From: a virus | IMG/VR virus record: IMGVR_UViG_3300044718_000101 | Location: 1 to 57,137 of that record | Strand: one strand, 5' to 3' | Length of the DNA stretch: 57,137 nt | In this document: positions 42,244-51,209 of the stretch, piece after piece | Numbering within the stretch: position 1 is the stretch's first letter | Layout of the letters: each line of letters opens with the position of its first letter | Program-made: the position numbers and the translations under genes | The notes under the pieces: generated by a model | Seen by the model: the letters and a program-made list of their open reading frames with translations, nothing else | Told to the model about the DNA's origin: nothing | The model's database searches: none

Positions 42244-42725
42244 GAACATCCTCACAGGCGTTACCGCCCGCAGATCGAGAGGTATGGGTCAATCCTACGA
42301 CAAAGCTCAAGATCATAGGGACCACGTTTTCATTTAGCCACGCTATGCTTGCCAAGCGCCTTGGCGTTGCCCGTACTACCGTGGGAACATATTTCTCAAG
42401 GGGCAACACGGCTCCCAGTGGGGTCAAGGTCACGGCTCTCCTTAACTCTATCAACGAAGAGTTTGGTATAGAAATCCCCTTTGCGTGGGTATATGATGGG
42501 CAGCCCGGTCCCGTGCCAGGCGTCCCAACGCGCGGCGTCACGTCGCAAGCAGCAGAGCGCAAGGCAATAGTTAGCCGTCTCGCCGTAGAGAAATCCCTCG
42601 AATCGCTGGAGGCATCGCGCCAAGCCTCAGGCCTTGGATACACGGCGACGGCGGTTCTGAGACTTCAGGATGCAGTAGGGATTCTGCTCTCCGCGCTGGT
42701 GCTTTCGTCGGCGGTGTCCGAATGA
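42240..42725 (+). CDS. HTH protein with C-terminal hydrophobic helix
   Basis: 161 aa from GTG 42240 (GTGA overlap; GGGAGGAG upstream). HTH FSHAMLAKRLGVARTTVGTY at about 33-52, linker, then a helical end (LQDAVGILLSALVLSSAV) that may be membrane-associating or buried. DNA-binding regulator of the rightward operon is the simplest reading. Confidence 0.6.
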   Translation: MRTSSQALPPADREVWVNPTTKLKIIGTTFSFSHAMLAKRLGVARTTVGTYFSRGNTAPSGVKVTALLNSINEEFGIEIPFAWVYDGQPGPVPGVPTRGVTSQAAERKAIVSRLAVEKSLESLEASRQASGLGYTATAVLRLQDAVGILLSALVLSSAVSE

Positions 42726-43228
42726 TCGACCTCCCTGGCACCGGACTGAATGAGTTCCAGTTACGAAAGCTGGACCGCGCCACAAAAGCAGCCCCGCCCC
42801 TACGCGTCGTCGCAAACAGCGCCCCGCCAACATGGCTGCACCTAATACGCGAAGCCGCCATAACCGTCAAGGCAGGGCGGCTGCCAGCCATCGAAGGCAA
42901 GCCCCACCTAAGCCGGTTCCTGCCGATCGATGAGTGTCACCAAACATTCCGGCTAGAGGGCTGCGTAACCGTGAAGGTCACCGGCCAGTATTGGGCGCAA
43001 GGGACGATCATCAAGGTCGAATACCCCTTTTCACCCTCCGCCGAGGAGCACGTAGTAAGGTGCCTAGAAGAGTTCTTCCCGCACAGCGCCGGAAGAACCG
43101 TAGGCCTCGGCGCTTATGAAGAGCGGGCCTACATCATCAGCCGAAGCGATATAGCTCCAAAAGAGATGGTGGCGGTTCCGAAGTGGGCGGGTTGGTTCAG
43201 TGCCGAGACCGTTAAGGGGGCTTGCTGA
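42722..43228 (+). CDS. Protein of unknown function
   Basis: 168 aa, ATGA-coupled. The middle part has a beta-rich stretch (VTVKVTGQYWAQGTIIKVEY) that could be an OB- or SH3-like fold, followed by a helix and another strand. No catalytic or metal motif. No family recognised. Confidence 0.5.
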   Translation: MIDLPGTGLNEFQLRKLDRATKAAPPLRVVANSAPPTWLHLIREAAITVKAGRLPAIEGKPHLSRFLPIDECHQTFRLEGCVTVKVTGQYWAQGTIIKVEYPFSPSAEEHVVRCLEEFFPHSAGRTVGLGAYEERAYIISRSDIAPKEMVAVPKWAGWFSAETVKGAC

Positions 43229-43440
43229 TGCGGTTCTACTACGGCTACATCGCCGGATGTTGCTCTACCTGCGTTATCACCGTCGCGCTGGCCCAACTCT
43301 CATGGCTTCCTATCGTGTTCGCCTTGATCGGTGCTGCAGGCATCGGATGCGCGATCTTCGGGAACATCGAAATGGTTCAGATCGAAGACGACCCCGCGCC
43401 CGGCGAAACGGGCCACGACCCTTTGAAGGAGGGGGAATAG
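43228..43440 (+). CDS. Two-pass membrane protein (70 aa)
   Basis: ATG 43228 overlaps the preceding stop (TGATG). Two hydrophobic segments (YIAGCCSTCVITVALAQL, then LPIVFALIGAAGIGCAIFG) and an acidic C-terminal tail. GGAGG for the next gene lies in its last codons. Function unknown. Confidence 0.55.
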   Translation: MRFYYGYIAGCCSTCVITVALAQLSWLPIVFALIGAAGIGCAIFGNIEMVQIEDDPAPGETGHDPLKEGE

Positions 43441-43857
43441 TTGGATAACGAACGTCGCTCAGCATTATTCGGGGGGGGGGCTTCAATGGTTACCCTAACC
43501 GATCCCTACACTACCGATCTGGAGGTGTACGAGCAAATGCTTAGTGCAACCACCCGCGAGAACCGAGATCGCTTGATGTCGTTGACTCCAGCAGAGAGAG
43601 AGGCCGAGCTTCGCCTCACTGAAGAAACAGGCCGCTACAACGAAGCCCAGGAAGAGAAGATCGAACGGCTCAGATTGCTAGGCGCTAACTCTGTATGGAA
43701 GATCACCGACCGGGTAGCCGTAGCCGCGATCATGACAGCCGCCGCGAATGGTGTAGACGCCGCGTGCGAAGCCGGAAGGCGTTACGGTGCCACGGTGCCC
43801 CAGGTCCGGGCCCTTCTGAAAGATGAGGGTGTGGCAACTGAAGAGGGATGGCTATGA
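43441..43857 (+). CDS. Protein with a G10 tract near its start
   Basis: 138 aa from TTG 43441, which has AAGGAGGGGG eight bases upstream. Codons 11-14 fall in ten consecutive G. If the TTG is used, slippage switches the frame off; if the ATG at 43486 is used, the tract is in the leader. Body is charged and helical (LMSLTPAEREAELRLTEE, EEKIERLRLLG) with a possible C-terminal HTH (ACEAGRRYGATVPQVRALL). No family recognised. Confidence 0.55.
   Translation: MDNERRSALFGGGASMVTLTDPYTTDLEVYEQMLSATTRENRDRLMSLTPAEREAELRLTEETGRYNEAQEEKIERLRLLGANSVWKITDRVAVAAIMTAAANGVDAACEAGRRYGATVPQVRALLKDEGVATEEGWL
43471..43480. repeat. Mononucleotide tract G10
   Basis: Ten consecutive G within the first codons of the 138-aa gene. 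Confidence 0.9.
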
Positions 43858-44090
43858 ACTATCCCGTCCAAGTCGTCCACTTCGCCTGCGGACACCCTCG
43901 AAGCTACACCAAACGGGACTTCGACCTGCGTTTTGGTGAGAGTGAGTCGCCTTCACTGAAAGAGCCAAATATATGGGAATCGCCCGAGCCTTGTGCATCG
44001 TGCCGGACAGAGGCAAAACGACAGGCTGAGGCAGCGCGAGGGCAGGAGTTGTACTACGGAATGGCCGGTGTCTTTGGAGGTCTGCGATGA
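43854..44090 (+). CDS. Small zinc-binding protein
   Basis: 78 aa from ATG 43854 (ATGA overlap). HFACGHPRS and, 35 residues later, EPCASCRTEA give a CxH..CxxC zinc site. C-terminal helix Ala/Glu-rich. One of several zinc-ribbon genes in this operon; probably nucleic-acid or protein binding. Confidence 0.55.
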   Translation: MNYPVQVVHFACGHPRSYTKRDFDLRFGESESPSLKEPNIWESPEPCASCRTEAKRQAEAARGQELYYGMAGVFGGLR

Positions 44091-44275
44091 CCGCAACAAA
44101 CTTCGGGATTTGCACCCATTGCGGCAACGCCCCAGCGGTCGAAACGAACGCCGAAGGCACAACCAGACTTTGCGCCGAGTGCGCCGCCCTTCGCAAGAAC
44201 GAAGCATGGAACTTGCCAACCGGAACGCACCAGGAAGGCGAGAACTGCGAACGATTTCAAGGAGACGCGGAATGA
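44087..44275 (+). CDS. Small zinc-ribbon protein
   Basis: 62 aa, ATGA-coupled. CTHCGNAP and LCAECAAL form a CxxC...CxxC ribbon in a protein with no other domain. Function unknown. Confidence 0.55.
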   Translation: MTATNFGICTHCGNAPAVETNAEGTTRLCAECAALRKNEAWNLPTGTHQEGENCERFQGDAE

Positions 44276-44559
44276 ACCCCCAAGACCCCAGCTTCACCGC
44301 CCAAATGTCCGACCGCAGCCGGCTTCTGGGCATGGACCTTCCGAAATACATCGGGCTCGAATATGGCTCCAAGACCCGCCCTGAGAAGCAATCTTCGCCG
44401 TTGCTTCCATTACCAGTCAGTAAGCGGGTCTTGAAGCTCTCCACTTTCAGCGTGCTCCTCTTTGGCAGCCTAGGAATCATCTTCTTCATCTGCCTGGACA
44501 CGCCCCTACTCGTCGTTATCGCCCACTTCTGGGACCAACTCAAAGGATTGATTAACTAA
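44272..44559 (+). CDS. Membrane protein with C-terminal TM segments
   Basis: 95 aa from ATG 44272 (ATGA overlap). Polar first half, then LSTFSVLLFGSLGIIFFICL and TPLLVVIAHFWDQL, one long or two short membrane segments. A longer frame from 43993 exists but overlaps two zinc-ribbon genes and is rejected. Confidence 0.5.
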   Translation: MNPQDPSFTAQMSDRSRLLGMDLPKYIGLEYGSKTRPEKQSSPLLPLPVSKRVLKLSTFSVLLFGSLGIIFFICLDTPLLVVIAHFWDQLKGLIN

Positions 44560-44562
44560 CAA

Positions 44563-46068
44563 ATGGCCAAACTTACCATCCAACCCGCATTCATCAAAGC
44601 CACCGGCAACCTACTGGCAGCCGCTATTTTCTCCGACGTCGTTGACCAAATCACGAAGGGCGATACCGGCGCGATAGACATTAACGATGCCGCCACCAGC
44701 TACGGGGCAAGTCCTGACGACGTAGCCGAAGCTCTCGAATGCCTTAGCGAAAAAGGCTTCTTCGCTAAACCCCCGCACCCGTGGGCCATGATCGGCAGCT
44801 TCGCACCGGTCAAGATCGCAGTCGGGCTCAGTTATGGCCAGTTGCGATTGCCAAAAGCTGCACCAGCAACACCAAACGACAACCTAAGAAAAAGGCTATG
44901 CCCCGGCATTGACCCCCTAGCCATCAGAGGCCAAGAATACAAAGCCGAGGTCAAGAACGAAGAAGGGACCATAACCCTGACCGTCACCAGAACCGCCGAT
45001 CAGTTCATCGTGTGCGACGGCATGGAGTTCGAAACCGGTGACGAAGCATGGGAATGGGTCGATGAATGGGAGAAAGCGCAACTAGAACTAGTTGCGATCC
45101 TGGAATGGGCAGAAGGCCTAGGCCACAGCCCCGACCAAGATGTCATCTTCCTCTCGCCAAACTCCTACGAGCTGGTAGTAGACGCCGCCTACAACTTCGG
45201 ATACATCGAGGCGCTGGACGCATCCAACGAAGAACTATGCCAAGACGACCGCAGAGCAAAGGCCTACGAAACAGAAGACTTCCGAATGGGCGGAAGACTG
45301 TATCAGCGCCTTGATGTCGGGGGGAATGAATATCAGCCGGTGGAAGTGGAAGAAACAGAAACCCCCTCAGTGCTGGCCCAAATCCACCAGCTAGTCGTCA
45401 ACAACATCCTCCCACAACAGGAACTAACCCCCCTCGCGCCTCTTTCCCTGAAAGCACTAGCCGCCGAGATAAACGACCTCGACGAACGCAAGGAAACCGA
45501 CGAAGAACTGCACCGCCAATGCCTAGCAGATCGAGGGATCAAAACTCTCTCCTACTCCCTAAGCTATGCCCACGGAGAGACGCAGCCGCAGGTAGTGCAG
45601 CTATGGATCGAGTGGACCGATGGCGTAAAGCTGGAAACCACTTTTGATTTGGATGCTGAGAACGGGTTTCCGTTGGATGGCTACGAAGAGCCCGCCCCAG
45701 CGTTCGAGCGGAAGCCCGAGTACACGATTGGCGAGACAACCTATCAAGTAACGGTCACTCCATACATTCCTTACGACCCGCTAGGAGACGATGGATCGGG
45801 GACACCTGCCAAAGAGCGATTCAAGCTGACCATTATCGAGGGCACCTTAATCGTTCTCGGTGAAGTCGACCTAGAATCAGAAGACGAAGCCTGGTCCGAA
45901 GTCGAGAAGTTCCTCGCCACACGCGAAGACGCCACCCAGGACCTAGCCGCCCAAGCCGAAAGCCTAGAGCCAGAGTCCACCGAGTCCACAACGTCCACCA
46001 ACGGCAAAGCAACCAACGGGCAAACGAAAGGCAAAGCAGCTAGAACTAGAAAGGCGGTCGGGGTCTAA
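44563..46068 (+). CDS. 501-aa protein of unknown function beside the helicase-methyltransferase
   Basis: An N-terminal winged-helix-like segment (DINDAATSYGASPDDVAEAL, then LSEKGFF). Two similar acidic repeats follow: TITLTVTRTADQFIVCDG + DEAWEWVDEWEK (about 145-172) and FKLTIIEGTLIVLGEVD + DEAWSEVEKFLA (about 425-460). The end is a Ser/Thr/Lys-rich tail. The repeated beta-plus-DEAW unit is unfamiliar. Two bases separate it from the helicase-methyltransferase gene, so a shared role (specificity or anti-restriction) is possible. Confidence 0.55.
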   Translation: MAKLTIQPAFIKATGNLLAAAIFSDVVDQITKGDTGAIDINDAATSYGASPDDVAEALECLSEKGFFAKPPHPWAMIGSFAPVKIAVGLSYGQLRLPKAAPATPNDNLRKRLCPGIDPLAIRGQEYKAEVKNEEGTITLTVTRTADQFIVCDGMEFETGDEAWEWVDEWEKAQLELVAILEWAEGLGHSPDQDVIFLSPNSYELVVDAAYNFGYIEALDASNEELCQDDRRAKAYETEDFRMGGRLYQRLDVGGNEYQPVEVEETETPSVLAQIHQLVVNNILPQQELTPLAPLSLKALAAEINDLDERKETDEELHRQCLADRGIKTLSYSLSYAHGETQPQVVQLWIEWTDGVKLETTFDLDAENGFPLDGYEEPAPAFERKPEYTIGETTYQVTVTPYIPYDPLGDDGSGTPAKERFKLTIIEGTLIVLGEVDLESEDEAWSEVEKFLATREDATQDLAAQAESLEPESTESTTSTNGKATNGQTKGKAARTRKAVGV

Positions 46069-46070
46069 CT

Positions 46071-48791
46071 TTGACCCAACCGGCACCAGCAATGAAGGAC
46101 CTCCCAGCTGCGGGGGTCTACGCGTCAGCCGAACTCGCCAGCTATCGAAAGTTCTTGCAGGACAAGGTACAGGTAGCCCCGTCCTTCGGCGTAGAATGCG
46201 ACCTGTCAGACGTCAACCCCCTCATGCGGCCGCATGCGGCCGCACTGTCGGTTTGGTCGACCAGGGGCGGTCGGCGTGGCATCTTCCCGTCTTTCGGACT
46301 TCACAAAACCACGATCCAGCTAGAAACCGTGCGGATCACGCTCGACAAGACTGAGCAGCCGAACGGGCTTATAATCCTTCCCCTCGGCGTCCGGCAAGAG
46401 TTTATTCGTGACGCCCACATGCTCCGCACCGGTGACAACCCATTCATCACCGATCAGCAGCGCGAGTGTCACGAGGAATGGACCGCCGGAAGGCCGGACC
46501 GAACCCCGGCGCCACGCTTTATCAGAACCACCGCCGAGATTGATGAGCCCGGTATCTACCTAACCAACTATGAATCGGTCCGGCTACACAAGATCGATAT
46601 CGGAAGGTTCGCCGCCGTTAGTCTAGATGAAGGAGATATCCTTCGCGGCTGCTTCTCAGGCTCCAAAACCTACGGGGAGTTTAAGGACCTCTTTGAAGGG
46701 ACCAGCATTCACCGCTGGGTAGCAACCGCAACCCCGAGCCCTCAAGAATATCACGAGCTGCTGGTCTACGCCCAGTTCCTTGGCATCATGGACATCGGCG
46801 AAGCGCGGACCCGCTTCTTCCAGCGTAACAGTCAGAAAGCGCACAGCCTCACGCTTCTACCGCATATGGAGGAAGAGTTCTGGATTTGGGTCAACTCATG
46901 GGCCGCGTTCGTGCTCAGGCCTTCAAACCTCGGCTTTTCCGACGATGGTTATATCCTTCCCGATTTGGAAGTCCACTGGCACGAGGTTCCAACCGATCAT
47001 ACCACCGCGGTAGCGAACGAGCGCGGACAAGGCAAGTTGATCAAGGACGTAACCGTCGGCGTCACCAGTGCTGCAAAGGAAAAGCAATCATCCCTAGATA
47101 CGCGCCTCCAAAAGCTGCTGGAGCTTCGAGAACTGGATCCGGATGCACACCGCATCATTTATCACGATCTCGAAAACGAAAGACGAGCCCTTGAGAAATC
47201 AATACCGGGTCTTGCCACCATTTACGGGAGTCAAGACCTTGACGACCGCGAAAAGATCAGTATCGACTTTTCCAATGGCGAAGTAAGCGAACTCGGCGGA
47301 AAGCCTAGCATGGTGGGCGCCGGCTGTAACTATCAAAGGTTCTGCCATTGGGCCATATTCATGGGGGTCGGATTCAAGTTCCGCGACTTCTTCCAGGCCA
47401 TCCACCGCATCCAACGCTTCGGCCAACCCCATCGATGTCGAATCGACATCATCTTTACCGAGGCCGAAGTCTCGATCAAAGAAGAACTCGAAAGGCGTTG
47501 GGCACAGCACACCACCATGGTTGAGCGCATGGCCGGCATTATCGAGCAGTACGGCCTAGATGGCGAAGGAATGCTCGAGCGGCTAACTCAGTCCATAGGA
47601 GTTGAGCGCGAAGAGTGGATCGGCGAGTTTGGCCACCTCGTTTACAACGACACTATCGAAGAAACGATGTCGATGGAAGACGACTCAGTGGACCTCATCG
47701 CCGGTTCCCCTCCATTCTCGAATCAATATCGATACTCGGCCAGCTATAACGACCTAGGCCACAACCCAAACATCAAGCTCTTTTTCGAGCAGCTTGGATA
47801 TCTCACCCGCCATTCGCTCCGCGTCCTTAAACCCGGCCGCTTCATGGCGATCCATATAAAGGACCGAATCCGCCACGGCAACATGACCGGCCTCTCATTC
47901 CCGACAATCGATCCGTTCCACTGCTACTACCTCGAACACGCCAAAGAGTGCGGATTCGAATATTGCGGCATGGTCACTATTGGGACCGACGTTGTTAGAG
48001 AGAACAATCAAACCTACCGGCTCAGCTACTCAAAGATGCTGAAGGACTCGACCACAACCGCGGTCGGCATGCCCGAATACGCAATGCTTTTCCGCAAGCC
48101 ACAAACTGATCTCAGCCGTGGCTTTGCCGATGAAAGGGTTAGGAAGAACGCCGAAGAATATCTCCTTGCCCAATGGCAGATTGACGCAAACGGCGTTTGG
48201 CTATCCAGCGGCGACCGCCTGGCGCTTCCGGAGGAAGCCAAGGGGTTAAGGCGCAAAGATGCTTACCGCCTGTGGAAGAAGTATTGCCTGGCGAACCCCT
48301 ACGACTATGAGAAGCACGTCGCGTTCGCATCGCTCTTGCAGCTAACCAAGACCCCGGGCGGCGGAAGCATCCTCCCCAAAGACTTCGCCCTCTTGCCGGT
48401 CCATGCAAAAAGCCCATGGATTTGGACCGACGTTTTCCGCGCCGGCACCCTTAACTCGGCACTCTCGCAAAAGAGGGTGGAAAAGCATGTCTGCCCCATG
48501 CAGTTCGACATTATCGACCGGCTAATCGAAAAGCTCACCAACCCCGGAGAACTGGTCTTCGATCCCTGGGGCGGAGTCGGCACAACCGTCGTTCGCTCAA
48601 ACAAACTCGGCCGTCGTGGCCGCTCGCACGAACTCAACCACTACTACTGGCGAGAATCCGTCAAGTTCGCCAAAGCCCAGGAAGAAAAGATGCGCGTTCC
48701 ATCGCTATTCGACCTGATCGAACTCGAAGCCCTCGCAGCGCAATCCGACGACTATGAAGCCGACGATGATGCCCTGGAGGAATCCGCCTAA
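46071..48791 (+). CDS. SNF2-like helicase fused to a beta-class DNA methyltransferase
   Basis: 906 aa from TTG 46071. N-terminal half: phage SNF2-type helicase relatives with PSFGLHKTT (74-81, degenerate Walker A, H replacing G), LTNYES, SLDEGDI (DExx box at 186-189), VATATPSP (motif III), LRPSNLGFSDDGYILP and the helicase C-terminal AIHRIQRFGQ. C-terminal half: methyltransferase motif IV AGSPPFSN at about 545 and motif I DPWGGVGTT at about 831-839, a beta-class order giving N4-cytosine or N6-adenine. The fusion suggests translocation-coupled modification. Confidence 0.8.
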   Translation: MTQPAPAMKDLPAAGVYASAELASYRKFLQDKVQVAPSFGVECDLSDVNPLMRPHAAALSVWSTRGGRRGIFPSFGLHKTTIQLETVRITLDKTEQPNGLIILPLGVRQEFIRDAHMLRTGDNPFITDQQRECHEEWTAGRPDRTPAPRFIRTTAEIDEPGIYLTNYESVRLHKIDIGRFAAVSLDEGDILRGCFSGSKTYGEFKDLFEGTSIHRWVATATPSPQEYHELLVYAQFLGIMDIGEARTRFFQRNSQKAHSLTLLPHMEEEFWIWVNSWAAFVLRPSNLGFSDDGYILPDLEVHWHEVPTDHTTAVANERGQGKLIKDVTVGVTSAAKEKQSSLDTRLQKLLELRELDPDAHRIIYHDLENERRALEKSIPGLATIYGSQDLDDREKISIDFSNGEVSELGGKPSMVGAGCNYQRFCHWAIFMGVGFKFRDFFQAIHRIQRFGQPHRCRIDIIFTEAEVSIKEELERRWAQHTTMVERMAGIIEQYGLDGEGMLERLTQSIGVEREEWIGEFGHLVYNDTIEETMSMEDDSVDLIAGSPPFSNQYRYSASYNDLGHNPNIKLFFEQLGYLTRHSLRVLKPGRFMAIHIKDRIRHGNMTGLSFPTIDPFHCYYLEHAKECGFEYCGMVTIGTDVVRENNQTYRLSYSKMLKDSTTTAVGMPEYAMLFRKPQTDLSRGFADERVRKNAEEYLLAQWQIDANGVWLSSGDRLALPEEAKGLRRKDAYRLWKKYCLANPYDYEKHVAFASLLQLTKTPGGGSILPKDFALLPVHAKSPWIWTDVFRAGTLNSALSQKRVEKHVCPMQFDIIDRLIEKLTNPGELVFDPWGGVGTTVVRSNKLGRRGRSHELNHYYWRESVKFAKAQEEKMRVPSLFDLIELEALAAQSDDYEADDDALEESA

Positions 48792-49573
48792 TGCCCCCAA
48801 AACTAGAAACCGGCTACGCCTTGTCGACCGGCGAAATAATCTACGTCGACCTATTCTGCGGAGCGGGATGCTCGTCGGAAGCAGCTCGCAGGGCGGCAAA
48901 GTCGTTAGGCAAACGCGTTCGATGTATAGCCTGTAACCATTGGCAGGTAGCCGTCAACTCGCACGCCGCCAACCACCCAGACGCCAAGCACTATTGCAAG
49001 GCAGTCCAAAAGGTTGACCCCAGGGAAGCAGTCCCGGGCGGCAAAGCCGACCTTCTAATCGCCGCTCCGCCATGCACCCACTTTTCAAGAGCAGCCGGCG
49101 GAAGACCGAAGAACGATCAGATGCGCTCCAACCCTCGCGAGGTCCTGCGATGGCTCGATCAAATCGAAATCCCCCGCCTATGGCTGGAGAATGTCCCCGA
49201 CTTCCTGACATGGGGGCCGCTGGACGATAAAGGCAAAACCATCAAAGAGCGAAAGGGCGAATACTTCCTCAACTTCATCAAGCTGCTCCAGCGACGGGGC
49301 TATCAAGTCGAGTGGCGAACCGTTTGCGCTGCAGACTTCGGCGATCCCACAACGCGTGACCCGCTTCTACCTCCAGGCCCGCAACGACGGCAAAGAGATC
49401 ATCTGGCCCGACCCCACCCACTGCAAAAGGAAGAAGCTCGAAAAGACAAAGACCTTCTACCCGCACGTTTTGCCATGGGCGCCGGCGCGTGGCTGCATCG
49501 ATTTCGGCATACCAAGCAAATCAATCTTCCGCCGCAAAAAGGCGCTAGCCGAGAAGACACTGATCAGAACTGA
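48791..49573 (+). pseudogene. Cytosine-5 DNA methyltransferase, N-terminal fragment (frameshifted)
   Basis: 260-aa frame of which 1-189 are genuine. Motif I VDLFCGAGCSSEA (19-31), IV APPCTHFS with the catalytic Cys, VI WLENVPDFL, VIII AADFGDPTTR. After R189 (49355-49357) the sequence degenerates into a Pro/Arg-rich shadow until 49573. Skipping one base (G49358) continues into the next frame as TRFYLQARNDG, exactly what the family predicts. So this and the next feature are one ~709-aa enzyme split by a single-base insertion. Confidence 0.8.
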
Positions 49574-50921
49574 GCAAGGAATCCTGAAGCACGTCTCAGT
49601 CTTCAAAGAGGTATTCCTCGCCATGGTCCGGCACGAAATGCACGTCCTGACCGCCGCCGTCGAAGAAGCGCAGCACTATCCATTCCTGGTCATCTTAAGA
49701 AACCACGCGGATTCACAGTCGATCGATGATCCAATGCCGACCATAACGGCCAGCGGAACCCACGTAGGGCTAGGTGAAGCATTCCTGATTCCGAATCCGC
49801 TGCTCATCAAATACCACGGAGGAACGGGCACTAAAGCCAATCGTTCGCAGTCGATCGATGATCCGCTCGCCACAATCGATACGGCTAACCGCTTCGCAAT
49901 CGTAGAGCCCTCGATCATCAATATGAAGGGCCAAAGCACCGCCTCCTCAGTCGATGAACCAGCGCCAACCCAATGCACCAATGGGCACCTCTATCTAGCC
50001 GAAGCAAGCTACATCCTGCCGCCAAGAAAGTTCGACCGCATGGACGTGGATGACCTCAGCGAGCCGCTGAGAACGATCGATGCGTCGACCGGGCACAACT
50101 TCGCCCTAATCGAACCGTTCCTAGTTCAGAAGTTCGGAGAGCGAGCGGGCCAAGTGCCCCGCGTGATCTCAATAGGCGAACCCATGCCAACGGTAACAAC
50201 GGTAGGCGCTGGAATGCTAGTAGAGCCGTTCGCGGTCGATATGGCCCACGGGCAAGATCCAAACCAGACCAAGGCAGCAAGCGCAGAAAGGCGCGTTCAG
50301 TCGTTAGATGAACCCCTAGGCACCATCACCGCTAATCCCGGTAACGCCGTTGCTGAGTGCATCACGAAGGAAGCCTTTCTAGTCGACCGTGGCCGCGGCC
50401 ACAAAGAAGGCGAGTCCGGAGCGGCCCGCGTTCACTCGATAGACGAACCGCTCAACACCCTTACCGCGGCAAGAGAGAAAAGCGCGGCCGAGTGCGTCAT
50501 TCAGTACAACGGAACATCGCTTTCCAAAGATATCGATGAACCGCTTCCGACGATCCCCACAAAAGACCGGTTTGCCCTAGTCCAGGTCTTCATCAAAGAA
50601 GCCGATGGCACCATGGCCAGCCACGAATACCCCTGGGCGCTGGTGGACGATGAAGGCAGTATCCGCTATTTCCTGGATGTCCGGCTAAGAATGCTAAAGC
50701 CGCGCGAGCTCCAAGCCGCGCATAGCCTCAAAGACTACATCTTCACCGGCAACGTGTCAGACCAGATCAAGCAGATCGGCAACGGCATCGCACGCTGGAC
50801 CGTGCAGTCCCAAATCACCGCCATGTTCTGGGAAGGAACCCGCGAAGCGCTTAATGTCTTCCTGCTTGATCAGTTCCTAACCGAAACCAACCCCACGCCG
50901 CCAAAGGAGTGTGTCGCCTAG
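49356..50921 (+). CDS. Cytosine-5 DNA methyltransferase, C-terminal fragment with repeat target-recognition region
   Basis: 521 aa if started at GTG 49356; the natural continuation of the upstream fragment. Residues 120-430 hold eight imperfect repeats of ~35 residues (S-I-D-D/E-P-x-x-T-I...A-L-V-E-P-F), for example QSIDDPLATID and HSIDEPLNTLT. The end has motifs IX-X: RMLKPRELQAAHSLKD and QIGNGIA. The repeats probably form the recognition domain. Alone it lacks the catalytic Cys. Confidence 0.8.
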   Translation: MTRFYLQARNDGKEIIWPDPTHCKRKKLEKTKTFYPHVLPWAPARGCIDFGIPSKSIFRRKKALAEKTLIRTEQGILKHVSVFKEVFLAMVRHEMHVLTAAVEEAQHYPFLVILRNHADSQSIDDPMPTITASGTHVGLGEAFLIPNPLLIKYHGGTGTKANRSQSIDDPLATIDTANRFAIVEPSIINMKGQSTASSVDEPAPTQCTNGHLYLAEASYILPPRKFDRMDVDDLSEPLRTIDASTGHNFALIEPFLVQKFGERAGQVPRVISIGEPMPTVTTVGAGMLVEPFAVDMAHGQDPNQTKAASAERRVQSLDEPLGTITANPGNAVAECITKEAFLVDRGRGHKEGESGAARVHSIDEPLNTLTAAREKSAAECVIQYNGTSLSKDIDEPLPTIPTKDRFALVQVFIKEADGTMASHEYPWALVDDEGSIRYFLDVRLRMLKPRELQAAHSLKDYIFTGNVSDQIKQIGNGIARWTVQSQITAMFWEGTREALNVFLLDQFLTETNPTPPKECVA

Positions 50922-51209
50922 ATGAGTAAGACCGGCCCAATGTTCGCCAACTGCCTAATGTGCAACTTCACAACGTGCAACGGTACATGCGACGCCGCAG
51001 AGGCCGACCGGCTAATGGCTGCAAACCGCCAACTAGCCCCCTACCCCCAACAAATCTGCCACGCCTGCGCCACAAACGCGGGCGGCAACCCCCGAGGAAA
51101 CCTAGTGACCATGAACCTAACCACCTGCGACGTGTGCGGCAAAGAAACCGGCTGCTGCGCGCCAAGAGACTACCGGTACCCAGAGTTTGAGGGATTCGAG
51201 AAGCCATGA
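50922..51209 (+). CDS. Cys-rich small protein with zinc ribbons
   Basis: 95 aa directly after the methyltransferase stop. Two Cys groups: NCLMCNFTTCNGTC and CHAC in the first half, then TTCDVCGKETGCC and PRDYRYPEF in the second. The second unit resembles small phage zinc ribbons and could be a separate start at an internal ATG. Function unknown. Confidence 0.55.
   Translation: MSKTGPMFANCLMCNFTTCNGTCDAAEADRLMAANRQLAPYPQQICHACATNAGGNPRGNLVTMNLTTCDVCGKETGCCAPRDYRYPEFEGFEKP

Noticed and set aside
43993-44559. 188-aa version of the 95-aa membrane protein
   Set aside because: Extends across two coupled zinc-ribbon genes; the ATGA-coupled ATG at 44272 is the better start.
49340-49375. Programmed +1 frameshift in the cytosine methyltransferase
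   Set aside because: No stop codon, rare codon or known slippery pattern at CGT GAC; a one-base insertion is simpler.
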